64,000 nucleotides of DNA from a filamentous cyanobacterium ESFC-1. GTDB lineage: Bacteria; Cyanobacteriota; Cyanobacteriia; Cyanobacteriales; Spirulinaceae. A program made the translations under genes and the position numbers. Shown one piece after another: positions 34,791-44,644 of the stretch. The first letter of the stretch is position 1, and every line of letters begins with the position of its first letter. The notes under the pieces were generated by a model. The model did no database searches, was not told the DNA's origin, and worked only from the letters and a program-made list of their open reading frames with translations. The stretch spans positions 3,455,631-3,519,630 of the forward strand of contig KB904821.1 of the NCBI GenBank assembly GCA_000380225.1. Direction: 5' to 3'.

Positions 34791-35066
34791 GTTAAGAAAT
34801 ATACCGACAATTTAAAGATTTGATGAAAGGGGCGATATACCCAAGACACCCGAAATAAACCGGATTATTATAAAAATATAGCCAGTAAGGAACGAAAGCG
34901 ACCTTGCTGGCTCAGGCGCGAAAGGGGTAAAAAAAAGAACACCGAAGCGATAGGCGTTTTACACGATCTCAGTAGCTATCCAGCTTAAAATTTTTGACTC
35001 AAAGCGCGATCGCGTCTTAACCTCAGCCTTACTATTCCCTTCATATTGATTTGACTCAAAAAAACA
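34791..35066. other. Intergenic region with one strong hairpin
   Basis: Arms AGCCAGTAAGG (34880-34890) and CCTTGCTGGCT (34902-34912) form an 11-bp stem with one T-G wobble over an 11-base loop. It lies in the leader region of the small secreted protein gene at 35067. No coding frame is seen here, and the surrounding sequence is AT-rich with a run of A bases near 34930. Confidence 0.5.
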
Positions 35067-35444
35067 ATGTCTAGTTTACTCGCCTCGATCGCAGTTCCCC
35101 TAATTTTGGCTTGTCCCGGTGCGAGTGCTTCAATCGCCATTGAAGATGCTCAAGTCGGTTCAGTTGACCTGGCTTTTTGTACGCCACAACAATGCCAAGA
35201 AGTGCTTAACAACGTAGAAGCGGGAGAAACGGTAATTTTAACCGAAGCGATCGCCACAGAATACGAGACTGAAGAATATCAAGTCATTACCCGCATCACG
35301 CGATCGCCCGACAATCAATACATCGCCTCAATCCAATTCCCCGACGAAGCCGAACCCGAAGTCCTCAAAGGTGAACTCAGCCTCGGTGGTGGGCTGCGTG
35401 GCGGTTGTGGCTCGAAAGTTGAGTATATTTCGATGGGGTTTTAG
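35067..35444 (+). CDS. Small exported protein of unknown function
   Basis: A 125-residue protein. The first 20 residues (SLLASIAVPLILACPGASAS) look like a signal peptide; a Cys at about residue 16 within it could hint at a lipobox but the context ILACPG is not ideal. The mature part is acidic (pI low, many E and D) and has two cysteines close together in FCTPQQCQEVL and one in the glycine-rich end GGGLRGGCGSKVEY. I do not recognise the family. It stands alone between repeat arrays. A hairpin lies 150 bases upstream. Confidence 0.6.
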   Translation: MSSLLASIAVPLILACPGASASIAIEDAQVGSVDLAFCTPQQCQEVLNNVEAGETVILTEAIATEYETEEYQVITRITRSPDNQYIASIQFPDEAEPEVLKGELSLGGGLRGGCGSKVEYISMGF

Positions 35445-35449
35445 TTATT

Positions 35450-35730
35450 GGTCATTTGTCCTTTGTCTTTTGTCCTTTGTTATTGGTTATTCCCACAATC
35501 CCTCAATTGGTAACTGGTAATTGGTAATTGGTAATTTCTTCCCCCTCTTCCCCCTCCTCCCGATTGCCGATTGCCCACTGCCCACTGCCCACTGCCCACT
35601 GCCCACTGCCCACTGCCCACTGCCCACTGCCCACTGCCCACTGCCCACTGCCCACTGCCTAAGAAAGCCTACTCCCCAAAAAACTGATAACTGATTACTG
35701 ATGACTGATAACTGAAAAAGCTATACTGTG
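35450..35730. repeat. Composite heptanucleotide repeat array with about 12 GCCCACT units
   Basis: Module order is GTCATTTGTCCTTTGTC, TTATTGGTTATT, GGTAATTGGTAATTGG, a C-rich patch, GATTGCCGATT, about twelve GCCCACT units (35573-35656) and ACTGATAACTGATTACTGATG. It matches the order at 2298-2660 and 52160-52330. It fills the gap between the small secreted protein gene and clpB. Confidence 0.9.
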
Positions 35731-35764
35731 CAGTAACGCAATTGCACCTCGCCCATATTAATCA

Positions 35765-38614
35765 ATGCAGCCCACCGATCCGAGCAAGTTCACCGAACAA
35801 GCCTGGGAAGCGATCGTCAAGTCTCAAGAAGTCGCCCGTCGATTCCGCAATCAGCAACTCGAAGTCGAACACGTTATCCTCATCCTCCTGGAAACCAAGG
35901 AGGGGTTAGCCCAGAGCATTTTAAGTCGCGCCAACGTGGATATTATGCGTCTGACGCAGCAACTCGAACTGTTTGCCAATCGCCAACCCAAACGCCCCAA
36001 TGTCGATCAGTTATTTTTAGGCCGCGGTTTGGACTTAATGCTCGATCGCGCCGATGCCTCCCGCGAAAGCTGGCAAGATACTTATATTTCCGTCGAACAC
36101 CTACTGATTGGTTTTGCCGAAGACGACCGTATTGGGCGGCAACTGCTACGAAGATTTAATTTAGACCCCCAAGACCTCGAAGCCACGATTAAAGAGGTTA
36201 GAGGCGCTCAGAAGGTCACTGAGCAGAACTCCGAGGAGCAATACGAAGCCCTGGAAAAGTATGGTCGCGACCTCACAGAAATGGCCAAAGCTGGGAAACT
36301 CGACCCGGTGATTGGGCGCGATGAGGAGATTCGCAGTACCGTACAGGTATTATCGCGACGCACGAAGAACAATCCCGTCTTGATTGGGGAACCGGGAGTT
36401 GGGAAAACCGCGATCGCCGAAGGTTTAGCCCAGAGAATTGTCAATGGGGATGTACCCGAATCCCTGAAAAATCGCCAGTTGGTCTCCCTGGACATGGGGA
36501 GTCTCATCGCGGGGGCCAAGTATCGCGGCGAATTTGAAAGCCGTTTGCGATCGGTATTGCGAGAAGTGACCCACTCCGAAGGGCAAATTATCCTGTTTAT
36601 CGACGAATTACACACCGTTGTTGGGGCAGGTTCAGCCCAAGGCTCAATGGATGCGGGGAACTTGCTCAAACCGATGTTAGCGCGGGGAGAATTACGCTGT
36701 ATTGGCGCAACGACCCTCGATGAATACCGCAAGCATATCGAGAAAGATGCCCCCTTAGAACGGCGTTTTCAACAGGTTTACATCAAACAGCCCACCGTCG
36801 AAGATACGATCTCGATTTTGCGGGGACTCAAGGAACGCTACGAAGTCCACCACGGGGTTAAAATAACCGATTCTGCCCTCGTTGCTGCCGCTACCCTGTC
36901 TCATCGTTACATTAGCGATCGCTTTCTCCCCGATAAAGCGATTGATGTGGTAGACGAAGCCGCAGCCCGGTTGAAAATGGAAATCACCTCCAAACCCGCC
37001 GAACTCGAAACCATTGACCGCCGTTTGATGCAGTTGCAAATGGAGCAATTGTCCCTCAAAGGGGAGGAAAAAACCGTGACCGCAACGGCGGTGTATAGTT
37101 CGGCTAAAGAGCGTTTAGAGCGCATTGAAGAAGAAATTGCCGAGTTGCAAGGTAAGCAGGAAAACCTGTCTACCCAATGGCAAAAAGAAAAGCAGATGCT
37201 CGAAGATATCAACACCTTAAAGGAAGAAGAAGAGCAACTGCGATTGCAAATTGAGCAAGCTGAACGGGCTTATGACCTTAATCGGGCAGCCCAGTTGAAA
37301 TACGGTCAATTAGAAATTGTCCAACGGGATTTAGAAGCCAAAGAAAGCAAATTACTTGAAATTCAAGCCCAAGGAACGGCGTTGCTGCGCGAACAAGTGA
37401 CAGAAGCCGATATTGCTGAAATTATCGCCCGTTGGTCGGGTATCCCTGTTAATCGCTTATTAGAGTCGGAACGGCAAAAACTCCTGAAACTCGAAGACCA
37501 TTTACACGAACGGGTGATCGGTCAAAGTGAAGCGGTAGCGGCGGTTTCGGCGGCGATTCGGAGAGCCAGGGCGGGGATGAAAGACCCCGGACGACCGATT
37601 GGTTCGTTCCTGTTTATGGGGCCAACGGGCGTAGGGAAGACGGAGTTAGCCAGAGCGTTAGCGGAGTTGCTGTTTGACAGCGAAGACGCGATGATTCGCC
37701 TGGATATGTCCGAATATATGGAAAAACACACGGTTTCGCGGTTGGTGGGTGCGCCGCCGGGATATGTGGGTTACGAGGAAGGGGGACAGCTTACTGAAGC
37801 GGTGCGTCGTCGTCCTTATTCGGTGGTGTTACTCGATGAGGTGGAGAAAGCGCATCGGGATGTGTTTAATATTTTGCTGCAAGTCCTTGATGATGGTCGG
37901 GTGACGGATTCTCAAGGCCGCGTGGTGGATTTTCGCAATGCCATTATTGTGATGACGAGTAATATTGGCAGCGAGGTTATTCTTAATGTAGCCGGAGATG
38001 ATGCGGATTACGAGCAGATGCGATCGCGTGTCTTAGAAGCGTTGCGATCGCATTTTCGCCCGGAATTTCTCAACCGCATTGACGATCTGATTATCTTCCA
38101 CACCCTGCGCCGTCAGGAATTGCGCTTTATTGTCGATATCCAACTACGACGCATTCATAGCCTTTTGGCCGAGCAGAAAATCAGTCTCGAACTCACTAAC
38201 GCGGCGCGAGATTATATTGTCGAAGTGGGCTATGACCCGATTTATGGGGCGCGTCCCCTCAAAAGGGCGATTCAACGGGAGTTAGAAAATCCCATGGCCA
38301 CCCAAATCCTCGAAAATGCTTTTAATGAAGGGGATACGGTCTTAATTGACTGTGAAGAAAATCAACTGACCTTCGCCAAAACCGCCGCCCCCAAACCGGA
38401 AACCCCCGAACCCGAACCCGAACCCCAAGGAGTACAAGAAGCCCAACCCAGTCCCCCAGAAACCCTCGAACCCGAACCGGAAACCCCAGAAGAACCGGAA
38501 GCCGAAGGCCGCAGCGTCGAAGCGGAGATCATTGAAACTTTAAATACCCCGACGCAAACCAAAAAAGTCCAGCAACCGTCTGACCCCAATACGGAGTCTG
38601 AGGTGTTGTATTAA
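35765..38614 (+). CDS. clpB: ClpB-type AAA+ disaggregase with proline/glutamate-rich tail
   Basis: A 949-residue Hsp100 protein. The N domain starts [21 protein letters not shown]1 has Walker [10 protein letters not shown] (about residues 208-216) and Walker [13 protein letters not shown]. The ClpB-specific coiled-coil middle domain spans about 405-530. NBD2 has Walker [10 protein letters not shown] (about 619) and [10 protein letters not shown]. These show an unfolding machine that works with DnaK rather than with ClpP (no IGF/L loop was noted). Residues after about 880 form an unusual tail rich in P and E ([12 protein letters not shown] and similar), absent from typical ClpB proteins. The start is preceded by a repeat array. 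Confidence 0.95.
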   Translation: MQPTDPSKFTEQAWEAIVKSQEVARRFRNQQLEVEHVILILLETKEGLAQSILSRANVDIMRLTQQLELFANRQPKRPNVDQLFLGRGLDLMLDRADASRESWQDTYISVEHLLIGFAEDDRIGRQLLRRFNLDPQDLEATIKEVRGAQKVTEQNSEEQYEALEKYGRDLTEMAKAGKLDPVIGRDEEIRSTVQVLSRRTKNNPVLIGEPGVGKTAIAEGLAQRIVNGDVPESLKNRQLVSLDMGSLIAGAKYRGEFESRLRSVLREVTHSEGQIILFIDELHTVVGAGSAQGSMDAGNLLKPMLARGELRCIGATTLDEYRKHIEKDAPLERRFQQVYIKQPTVEDTISILRGLKERYEVHHGVKITDSALVAAATLSHRYISDRFLPDKAIDVVDEAAARLKMEITSKPAELETIDRRLMQLQMEQLSLKGEEKTVTATAVYSSAKERLERIEEEIAELQGKQENLSTQWQKEKQMLEDINTLKEEEEQLRLQIEQAERAYDLNRAAQLKYGQLEIVQRDLEAKESKLLEIQAQGTALLREQVTEADIAEIIARWSGIPVNRLLESERQKLLKLEDHLHERVIGQSEAVAAVSAAIRRARAGMKDPGRPIGSFLFMGPTGVGKTELARALAELLFDSEDAMIRLDMSEYMEKHTVSRLVGAPPGYVGYEEGGQLTEAVRRRPYSVVLLDEVEKAHRDVFNILLQVLDDGRVTDSQGRVVDFRNAIIVMTSNIGSEVILNVAGDDADYEQMRSRVLEALRSHFRPEFLNRIDDLIIFHTLRRQELRFIVDIQLRRIHSLLAEQKISLELTNAARDYIVEVGYDPIYGARPLKRAIQRELENPMATQILENAFNEGDTVLIDCEENQLTFAKTAAPKPETPEPEPEPQGVQEAQPSPPETLEPEPETPEEPEAEGRSVEAEIIETLNTPTQTKKVQQPSDPNTESEVLY

Positions 38615-39135
38615 AGTTAATCAAAAGGGGCGATCGCGTCCGGTTCTATCGGATGGTTTCCATTGGGATCAACTTGATAAGCTCGACGGGGGTGTGAACA
38701 GTAATGCAAAATCTTTTCAAACCTACGCAACCTTATTCATTTCTTGTGAAGCGAATGGTTATATGCGTAAGTATCTAAACACTTAAGCGGTTGAGACACC
38801 GCATCTGTTCCTATCCCTTATTAGACAATTAGCCCCTCGCCCTATTTGGGAGAGGGGTTGGGGTGAGGGCAAGCCCCACTACGTCCCAACAGTTTTGCTT
38901 CCTGCTATATCTTGTAGCGCCACAAGACAGGACGGGGAATCTTAGACCCAGGAGTTTTGGTAAAAGTGATGATGCGATCGCGAGTATCGGGTACGCTAGA
39001 CAGTAGGGCGATCCATTTCGCGATCGCGGGCTTATGAACGGGAATTTCGGCAGCAGCAAAACTTAGCGCTTTATTTTCAGGGAAATCTACGAGCCGAACC
39101 CTTTAATTAATCATTTTTTCTTTTGCCATTTTGTT
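38615..39135. other. 520-base intergenic region with a dispersed repeat and a possible gene fragment
   Basis: At 38832-38876 is a hairpin-prone dispersed element, CCCCTCGCCCTATTTGGGAG and GGGGTTGGGGTGAGGGC, of a type common in cyanobacterial intergenic DNA. At about 39000-39110 the plus strand reads as the end of a protein (AYEREFRQQQNLALYFQGN, then LRAEPFN and TAA) without a start, perhaps a gene relic. Nothing else is recognisable. Confidence 0.5.
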
Positions 39136-40080
39136 GTGATGTCAACAGATTTGACGATAGCGATTCCAACTTATAATGGCGCAACTCGCTTGCCATTAGT
39201 CCTCGATCGATTGCAACAACAAATCGAGGCTGAGGGCATCAATTGGGAGGTTTTGATTGTCGATAATAATAGTCAAGATCGTACTGCCGAGGTGGTGCGA
39301 GAGTATCAAGAAAACTGGCCGCCATTTTCGCCTTTACGTTACGAAGTCGAAAAACAGCAAGGTGCGGCTTTTGCCCGTTTAAAGGCGATTAAAATGGCTC
39401 AAGGCGTTTTGATTGGTTTTTTGGACGATGACACTCCTCCTGCCCCAACTTGGGCGGCTGAGGCGGTAAAGTTTGCCCGGATGCACCCCGAAGCGGGAGC
39501 CATTGGCAGTCAGATTCACGGGGAATACGAGGTAGAACCCCCCCCGGATTTTAAACGCATTGCCAGCTTTTTTGCGATTACCGAAAGAGGGGATAAGGCG
39601 CATCTTTACACCCCCCAAATGAAGATGTTACCCCCTTCGGCGGGGTTGGTGGTACGCAAAGAGGCTTGGTTGAATTGTGTGCCAGAACGTCCTTTTTTGA
39701 GTGGGCGATCGCGCAGTTCTATTTTGAATAGTGAAGATTTAGAAGCGATTTTATCGATTCAAAATGGCGGTTGGGAAGTTTGGTACAATCCTGCAATGGT
39801 GATTTGGCATCAAATTCCTCGCGATCGCTTAACCCGAGAGTATTTATTATATTTAGTTCGCAGTACGGGGTTAGCGCGGCATTATATTCGGATGCTGCGT
39901 TTCCCCAAATGGCAGCGGCCTTTGGTCTTTCCGATTGCTTGGTTGCGGGATTTACAACGAGCGATTTTTTATTATTTGAAATATTCTAAAACTTTCGATC
40001 AAAATACGATTAATGCTTGCGAAATGGAGTTTTTACGCAGTAGTTTAATCAGTCCTTTTTATCTATGGAGAAATCGCTGA
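39136..40080 (+). CDS. HpsE-like family 2 glycosyltransferase, copy 1
   Basis: A 314-residue GT-A enzyme. The N-terminus LTIAIPTYNGATRLPLVLDR and DNNSQDRTAEVV are GT2 nucleotide-sugar binding strands, and GFLDDDTPPAP (about residues 94-104) is the DXD metal site. Downstream, AIGSQIHGEYEVEPPPDFKR, LPPSAGLVVRKEAWL and SEDLEAILSIQNGGWEVWYNP match the glycosyltransferase called HpsE in hormogonium polysaccharide loci. It probably adds a sugar to a lipid-linked intermediate of a secreted polysaccharide used in gliding. A diverged copy follows after a single base gap. Confidence 0.82.
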   Translation: MMSTDLTIAIPTYNGATRLPLVLDRLQQQIEAEGINWEVLIVDNNSQDRTAEVVREYQENWPPFSPLRYEVEKQQGAAFARLKAIKMAQGVLIGFLDDDTPPAPTWAAEAVKFARMHPEAGAIGSQIHGEYEVEPPPDFKRIASFFAITERGDKAHLYTPQMKMLPPSAGLVVRKEAWLNCVPERPFLSGRSRSSILNSEDLEAILSIQNGGWEVWYNPAMVIWHQIPRDRLTREYLLYLVRSTGLARHYIRMLRFPKWQRPLVFPIAWLRDLQRAIFYYLKYSKTFDQNTINACEMEFLRSSLISPFYLWRNR

Positions 40081-40081
40081 A

Positions 40082-41035
40082 ATGAGTTTAGATTTCAGTG
40101 TGGTGATTCCCACTTATAACGGCGCACAACGCCTGCCGAAGTTACTCGAAAGTTTGCGATCGCAGGTTCAAACCCAGGGCTTGAGTTGGGAAGTTATTGT
40201 GGTGGATAATAACAGCCAGGATAAAACCGCAGATGTTGTTAAATCTCATCAAAAAAGTTGGCGCGACGATGCGGCTTTACGCTACGTCCCAGAAATTAGG
40301 CAGGGGGCAGCCTTCGCCCGACAAAAAGGAATGGAAACAGCGAAGGGCGATTTGGTTGGTTTTATTGATGATGATAATTATATCGCAAAAGATTGGGTTT
40401 TTCAAGCCTTTCAATTTGCTAAATTATATCCCCAAGCCGGGGCTTTTGGCGGACGGATTCAGGTAGATTTTGAAACCCCACCCCCGGATAATTTTAACAC
40501 CATTGCGGGCTTCTTTTCGGCACGCGATCGCGGCGATACTCCCAATCAATATCAGCCGGAGTTATTAAGTTTACCCACTGCCGCAGCCATGATAGTACGA
40601 AAATCCGTGTGGTTGGATTGTTTTAGTAAACCCTCTTTGTTTTGCGGTAGAGTCGGAAAATCCATGGTAGGGGGAGAAGATTGGGAACCTTTAATTTGGA
40701 TGTATAAAAACGGTTGGGAAATTTGGTATAACCCCGAAATGCACGCTTATCATCAAGTCCCAGCTTGGCGTTTAGAAAAGGATTATTTATGCGGTTTAAT
40801 TCACGGGGCTTGTTTATCGTTTTTCCCCTTAAAAATGATTTTAGCCCCCCCTTCTCAAAAAGGATTACTTTTAGCCCGGACAACTCTAGGCAATAGCTAT
40901 CGTATTTTCGTCCATTTATTGAAATATGGTTATCGCATCAAAACTGATTTAGTAGCCGCTTGCGAGTTACAGATTTATTACAGTCGGATTGCCAGCGTGT
41001 TTTACTATTGGCGTTTAAAAAGTCAGAAGTCTTAA
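40082..41035 (+). CDS. HpsE-like family 2 glycosyltransferase, copy 2
   Basis: A 317-residue paralogue of the preceding gene (same layout: FSVVIPTYNGAQRLPKLLES, DNNSQDKTADVV, GFIDDDNYIAKDWV, then GAFGGRIQVDFETPPPDNF and GGEDWEPLIWMYKNGWEIW). The DDD metal site is intact at about residues 95-97. The two genes are one base apart and probably translationally coupled; they appear to be an old tandem duplication with different sugar specificity. The next gene begins two bases after its stop. Confidence 0.85.
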   Translation: MSLDFSVVIPTYNGAQRLPKLLESLRSQVQTQGLSWEVIVVDNNSQDKTADVVKSHQKSWRDDAALRYVPEIRQGAAFARQKGMETAKGDLVGFIDDDNYIAKDWVFQAFQFAKLYPQAGAFGGRIQVDFETPPPDNFNTIAGFFSARDRGDTPNQYQPELLSLPTAAAMIVRKSVWLDCFSKPSLFCGRVGKSMVGGEDWEPLIWMYKNGWEIWYNPEMHAYHQVPAWRLEKDYLCGLIHGACLSFFPLKMILAPPSQKGLLLARTTLGNSYRIFVHLLKYGYRIKTDLVAACELQIYYSRIASVFYYWRLKSQKS

Positions 41036-41037
41036 CC

Positions 41038-42222
41038 ATGATGAAACTTGCTTATGTTACTCACTATGACATTGCCAATCCCGAACAATGGCATCCGAAA
41101 ACCATTGGAGTTCGTAGTACCAGTTATCACAAAGCCAAAGCCCTAGAAAAACAGTTTCCTGCGTTTCAATATATTGGCCCTTTTCCCGAAAAAACGTCTT
41201 GGCCGATCAAAGTTAAAAATCGTTTGTATTCGCGCTTGTTCAATCAGAAATATCATGGTTGGGCTGATTTAAGAATTAATCGTTTTTATGGAAAACAAAT
41301 CAATCAAGCCATTGCGGATTCAGATGCAGAAATTATCTTATGTCCTGATGTTAATTCCATTGCCTTTTTAAACTGTCGTCAACCGATTGTTTTGTGGAGT
41401 ACTAACTTATACGGTACGATTATTGATTCTTATCCAGCATTTAGCCAACTGTGTCGCGAAACTCAGCAGAATTTAGTCAAGATGGATCGCTTGGCTTTAG
41501 AGCGTTGTGACTTGGCTATTTTTGCTTCTCAATGGGCAGCCGATTATGCCATTGAAACTTATGGCTTTTCTCCAGATAAAGTGAGAGTTGCGGCTTATGG
41601 GGCAAATGTGATGGGCGATCGCACTCTCACAGAAATTCAAGGGGCTATTGCTGCGCGATCGCAACAGCAATGTGAGTTATTATTTTTTGGGGTAAATTGG
41701 CAGCGAAAAGGGGGAGATATTGCTTTACAAGTTGCCAAAATGTTAAACGCTAAAAACATCAAAACCCGTTTAACCATTGTGGGTTGTCGTCCTCCCCAAT
41801 CTCTCGATTTACCCGATTTTGTCAATGTTGTCGGCTTCTTGAGTAAAGGGACAGAGAAAGGACGAGAAAAACTCCAAGAAATTTTGCTGCGATCGCACTT
41901 TTTAATTCTTCCTTCTCAAGCGGAAACTTTTGGGAATGTACTGTGTGAAGCGAATGCTTTTGGTCTTCCTTGTTTAGCCACAGCAGTGGGGGGAATGACG
42001 ACTATTATTGCGAAGGGTAAAAATGGTCAATTATTTGATTTAACAGCATCAATTGCAGATTACTGTGAATATATTACCAGCGAATTTTCTGATTCCCATC
42101 GTTACCAAGCCTTAGCAACTTCAGCTTTTTTAGAATATCGCGATCGCCTCAATTGGCAAGTTGCTGGTCAAACGGTTCGAGACATTATTTTAGAGTTTTT
42201 TCCTCAATTTCATGCACATTAA
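41038..42222 (+). CDS. Glycosyltransferase family 4-like, copy 1
   Basis: About 394 residues from the ATG at 41038, chosen because longer starts would run into the upstream gene; a second ATG follows directly. It has a GT-B fold: FFGVNWQRKGGDIALQVAKM (about residues 216-235, the donor-site loop), TIVGCRPP and the EX7E motif in SQAETFGNVLCEANAFGLP near residue 300. The family is that of exopolysaccharide transferases. It is paralogous to the gene at 42212, sharing the opening YVTHYDIANPEQW versus YVTSYDLYNPASW and the WQRKGG loop. It overlaps that gene by 11 bases. Confidence 0.85.
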   Translation: MMKLAYVTHYDIANPEQWHPKTIGVRSTSYHKAKALEKQFPAFQYIGPFPEKTSWPIKVKNRLYSRLFNQKYHGWADLRINRFYGKQINQAIADSDAEIILCPDVNSIAFLNCRQPIVLWSTNLYGTIIDSYPAFSQLCRETQQNLVKMDRLALERCDLAIFASQWAADYAIETYGFSPDKVRVAAYGANVMGDRTLTEIQGAIAARSQQQCELLFFGVNWQRKGGDIALQVAKMLNAKNIKTRLTIVGCRPPQSLDLPDFVNVVGFLSKGTEKGREKLQEILLRSHFLILPSQAETFGNVLCEANAFGLPCLATAVGGMTTIIAKGKNGQLFDLTASIADYCEYITSEFSDSHRYQALATSAFLEYRDRLNWQVAGQTVRDIILEFFPQFHAH

Positions 42223-43372
42223 TTATGTGACGAGTTACGACCTTTATAATCCTGCTTCATGGCCGAAGTATCATTTGGGTTTATATACGGCTGGTAGTTA
42301 TATTGTCCAAGGATTACAACATCAAGGATTGACTTTAGAAAATATTGCCGGAGACAAGCGCATTAAGTTACCTTGGACGCGGTTAAAATGGCTGATGTAT
42401 CGTCGTTTGTTTCACAAAGATTATTATAGTTGGCTTGAACCCCTTTTGCTGAATTACACGGCTTATCAAATCAATAGGAAACTCCAGAAAGCGACGGGAG
42501 ATTTGGTACTGTGTACGGAAAATATGTTACCCCTATATCGTCTTAAAACAGATTGTCCGGTGGTATTGTGGACAGATACAACTTTAGCCAGTTTGATTAA
42601 CTTTTATCCCCATCTCAGTAACTTATGTCGCGAGACAGAACAACGGATTTATCAACTCGAAAGCCGCAATTTACAACGCTGTCATAAAATCATTTTTACG
42701 TCTGACTGGGCTGCAAAAACTGCCCTCGAAATTTATAACCTCAATCCCCAGCAAGTCCAGGTGATTCCTTGGGGGGCAAACTTAGAAAGCGATCGCGATT
42801 TGCCAACAATTCAAGACGCGATCGCGCAACGTCCCCCCCATCCTTGTAAACTGTTATTTGTGGGGGTAGATTGGCAGCGAAAAGGGGGAGGTTTAGCCTT
42901 TAAAGTGGCAGAACAATTAAATCAGCAAGGTTTGGCCACCGAATTAATTACGGTAGGCTGTAAACCCCCTATGCACCCTTTACCTTCTTTTGTGAAAGTC
43001 ATCGGTTATATCGATAAATCGACTCCGACGGGATTAAAAGAATTTGAGCAATTATTGGCAGCATCCCACTTTCTAATTTTGCCCACAAAAGCTGATTGTT
43101 CTCCCCATGTTCTGATTGAAGCGAATAGTTTTGGCGTTCCTTGTATCGCAACAGCAGTTGGGGGAATTGCGACGATTGTCCAAGAGGATAATGGTGAGAC
43201 ATTTTCCCCGCAAGGGGATAGCCAAGTTTATTGCGATTATATTATGGAAATTATGCGCGATCGCCAACGTTACGAGCAACTGGCTTTATCTGCATTCCAA
43301 GCTTATCAAACTCGCTTGAATTGGCAAGTTGTTACCCAACAAGCTACTCAGGTTATACAGCAGATAAAGTAA
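42212..43372 (+). CDS. Glycosyltransferase family 4-like, copy 2
   Basis: A 386-residue GT-B protein: FVGVDWQRKGGGLAFKVAEQ (about residues 218-237), ITVGCKPP, KADCSPHVLIEANSFGVP near residue 295 with the EX7E element altered (the first acidic position is shifted, ADCSPHVLIE), and GGIATIVQ. It starts inside the end of copy 1 (11-base overlap), so the pair is translationally coupled. The two GT4 copies and the two GT2 copies give four successive transferases, enough for a four-sugar repeat unit, though that number is an inference. Confidence 0.84.
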   Translation: MHINYVTSYDLYNPASWPKYHLGLYTAGSYIVQGLQHQGLTLENIAGDKRIKLPWTRLKWLMYRRLFHKDYYSWLEPLLLNYTAYQINRKLQKATGDLVLCTENMLPLYRLKTDCPVVLWTDTTLASLINFYPHLSNLCRETEQRIYQLESRNLQRCHKIIFTSDWAAKTALEIYNLNPQQVQVIPWGANLESDRDLPTIQDAIAQRPPHPCKLLFVGVDWQRKGGGLAFKVAEQLNQQGLATELITVGCKPPMHPLPSFVKVIGYIDKSTPTGLKEFEQLLAASHFLILPTKADCSPHVLIEANSFGVPCIATAVGGIATIVQEDNGETFSPQGDSQVYCDYIMEIMRDRQRYEQLALSAFQAYQTRLNWQVVTQQATQVIQQIK

Positions 43373-43457
43373 GGGAAACAATACCTCCCATCCCAAGCGA
43401 AAACTAATAACTAATAACAAAACCCGTAAATTATTGGAAAAATACTTACCTTAGATA

Positions 43458-44612
43458 CTACTCTAAAATCCGGTCATAAATTGCCTCAATTTGGGCAATG
43501 TTTTGCTTTAAATTAAACCTTTGTTCAACCTGTTTTCGGGCGGCGATCGCGACAGTTTGGCGCAGTTGCGATTTTTCTGCTAGAGTAATGATACTGTGGG
43601 CAATCCCTTGCCAATCGCGCTCCGCTACGAGAAACCCCGTGTTTCCAGACGCGATCGCTTCAGGAATCCCCGCATGAATCGAACCAATTACCGGAAGTTT
43701 CATCGCTTGGGCTTCAATCACCGTCATCGGTAAACCCTCTGCATTGCCCATAGAATCGGTGACACTGGGAACAACCTGCATTAAAGCTTGATTCAGCCAG
43801 CGTCGCACCTCCTGGGGAGGCTGTACCCCCAAGAAACGATAGTTCGGCAATAATTCCTCAGCCAGACGTTCTAAGTCCTGCCGTAACTCCCCATCTCCAA
43901 TCATCACCAATTCCAACTCTGGATGACTTTTCTGTACCTCTGCCATAGCCCGAATCAGATACTTGCAGCCTTTTTTCGGTGCAAGTCGTCCTACAAACAG
44001 CACAACCGGTTGACGGGCAATACTGTCATCCGGTTGAAATAAATCCAAATCCACCCCGATGTAGCAAACCTCAATCTTGTCAGCCGGACAACCCTTGGCA
44101 ATGGCGCGATCGCGAATAAAATTCGACACCGCAATACAACAATTTGCCCGTTGAAATAACTGCTTGCGCCGCCGTAGATATAATTGCGGTAAGAGTTTGG
44201 GGCCATAGAGACGATCGAGATTTTTACTTCTTTCATTGACCGTGATATCGTAACCGTGAAAAGTCACAACCAACGGTAACTTTAAACGCCGTACAATCGG
44301 TAACGCCCAAACCCCATCAATGGCAAAATGAGCGTGAAGTAAACTGGGATTTAAAGCTTTTAAAGCAGCAAACCATTGTGGATAACCCCATCCTCCAGTC
44401 AAAGCATATAAGATTTTACGATTTAGCGTAAACTTGGCTAAATCGCTCAAAACTAAAGTTCTGTCTGGCGGTAAAGGATAGGTTTTACCCCGGTGTCGAA
44501 AACTACCCACATAAATGCCTTGATAACTTTGATAGTTTTCAACTTGTGCCGGAATGAATGTTTCCGAATAGGACAATAAATTATCTCGATAAATTAAAAG
44601 ATTGGGTTGCAT
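43458..44612 (-). CDS. Glycosyltransferase family 4 (exopolysaccharide type)
   Basis: A 384-residue GT4 enzyme on the opposite strand to the rest of the cluster. Clear features are HAHFAIDGVWALPIVRRL (about residues 92-110), VTFHGYDITV, LFVGRLAPKKGCKYLIRAMA (about 203-222), VMIGDGELRQDLERLA, FLGVQPP and EGLPMTVIEAQAMKLPVIGS with the EX7E motif. It resembles WcaL/colanic-acid-type transferases that add hexoses to lipid-linked oligosaccharides. The reversed orientation suggests a separate promoter; its start faces the sulfotransferase gene at 44645 across 32 bases. Confidence 0.9.
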   Translation of the reverse strand: MQPNLLIYRDNLLSYSETFIPAQVENYQSYQGIYVGSFRHRGKTYPLPPDRTLVLSDLAKFTLNRKILYALTGGWGYPQWFAALKALNPSLLHAHFAIDGVWALPIVRRLKLPLVVTFHGYDITVNERSKNLDRLYGPKLLPQLYLRRRKQLFQRANCCIAVSNFIRDRAIAKGCPADKIEVCYIGVDLDLFQPDDSIARQPVVLFVGRLAPKKGCKYLIRAMAEVQKSHPELELVMIGDGELRQDLERLAEELLPNYRFLGVQPPQEVRRWLNQALMQVVPSVTDSMGNAEGLPMTVIEAQAMKLPVIGSIHAGIPEAIASGNTGFLVAERDWQGIAHSIITLAEKSQLRQTVAIAARKQVEQRFNLKQNIAQIEAIYDRILE

Positions 44613-44644
44613 CTCTAATATTTCTCATTCCTTAAAATCAGTGT

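Noticed and set aside
35560-35660. Regular direct repeats that might suggest a CRISPR array
   Set aside because: Units are 7 bp and contiguous with no spacers, and no cas genes are nearby.
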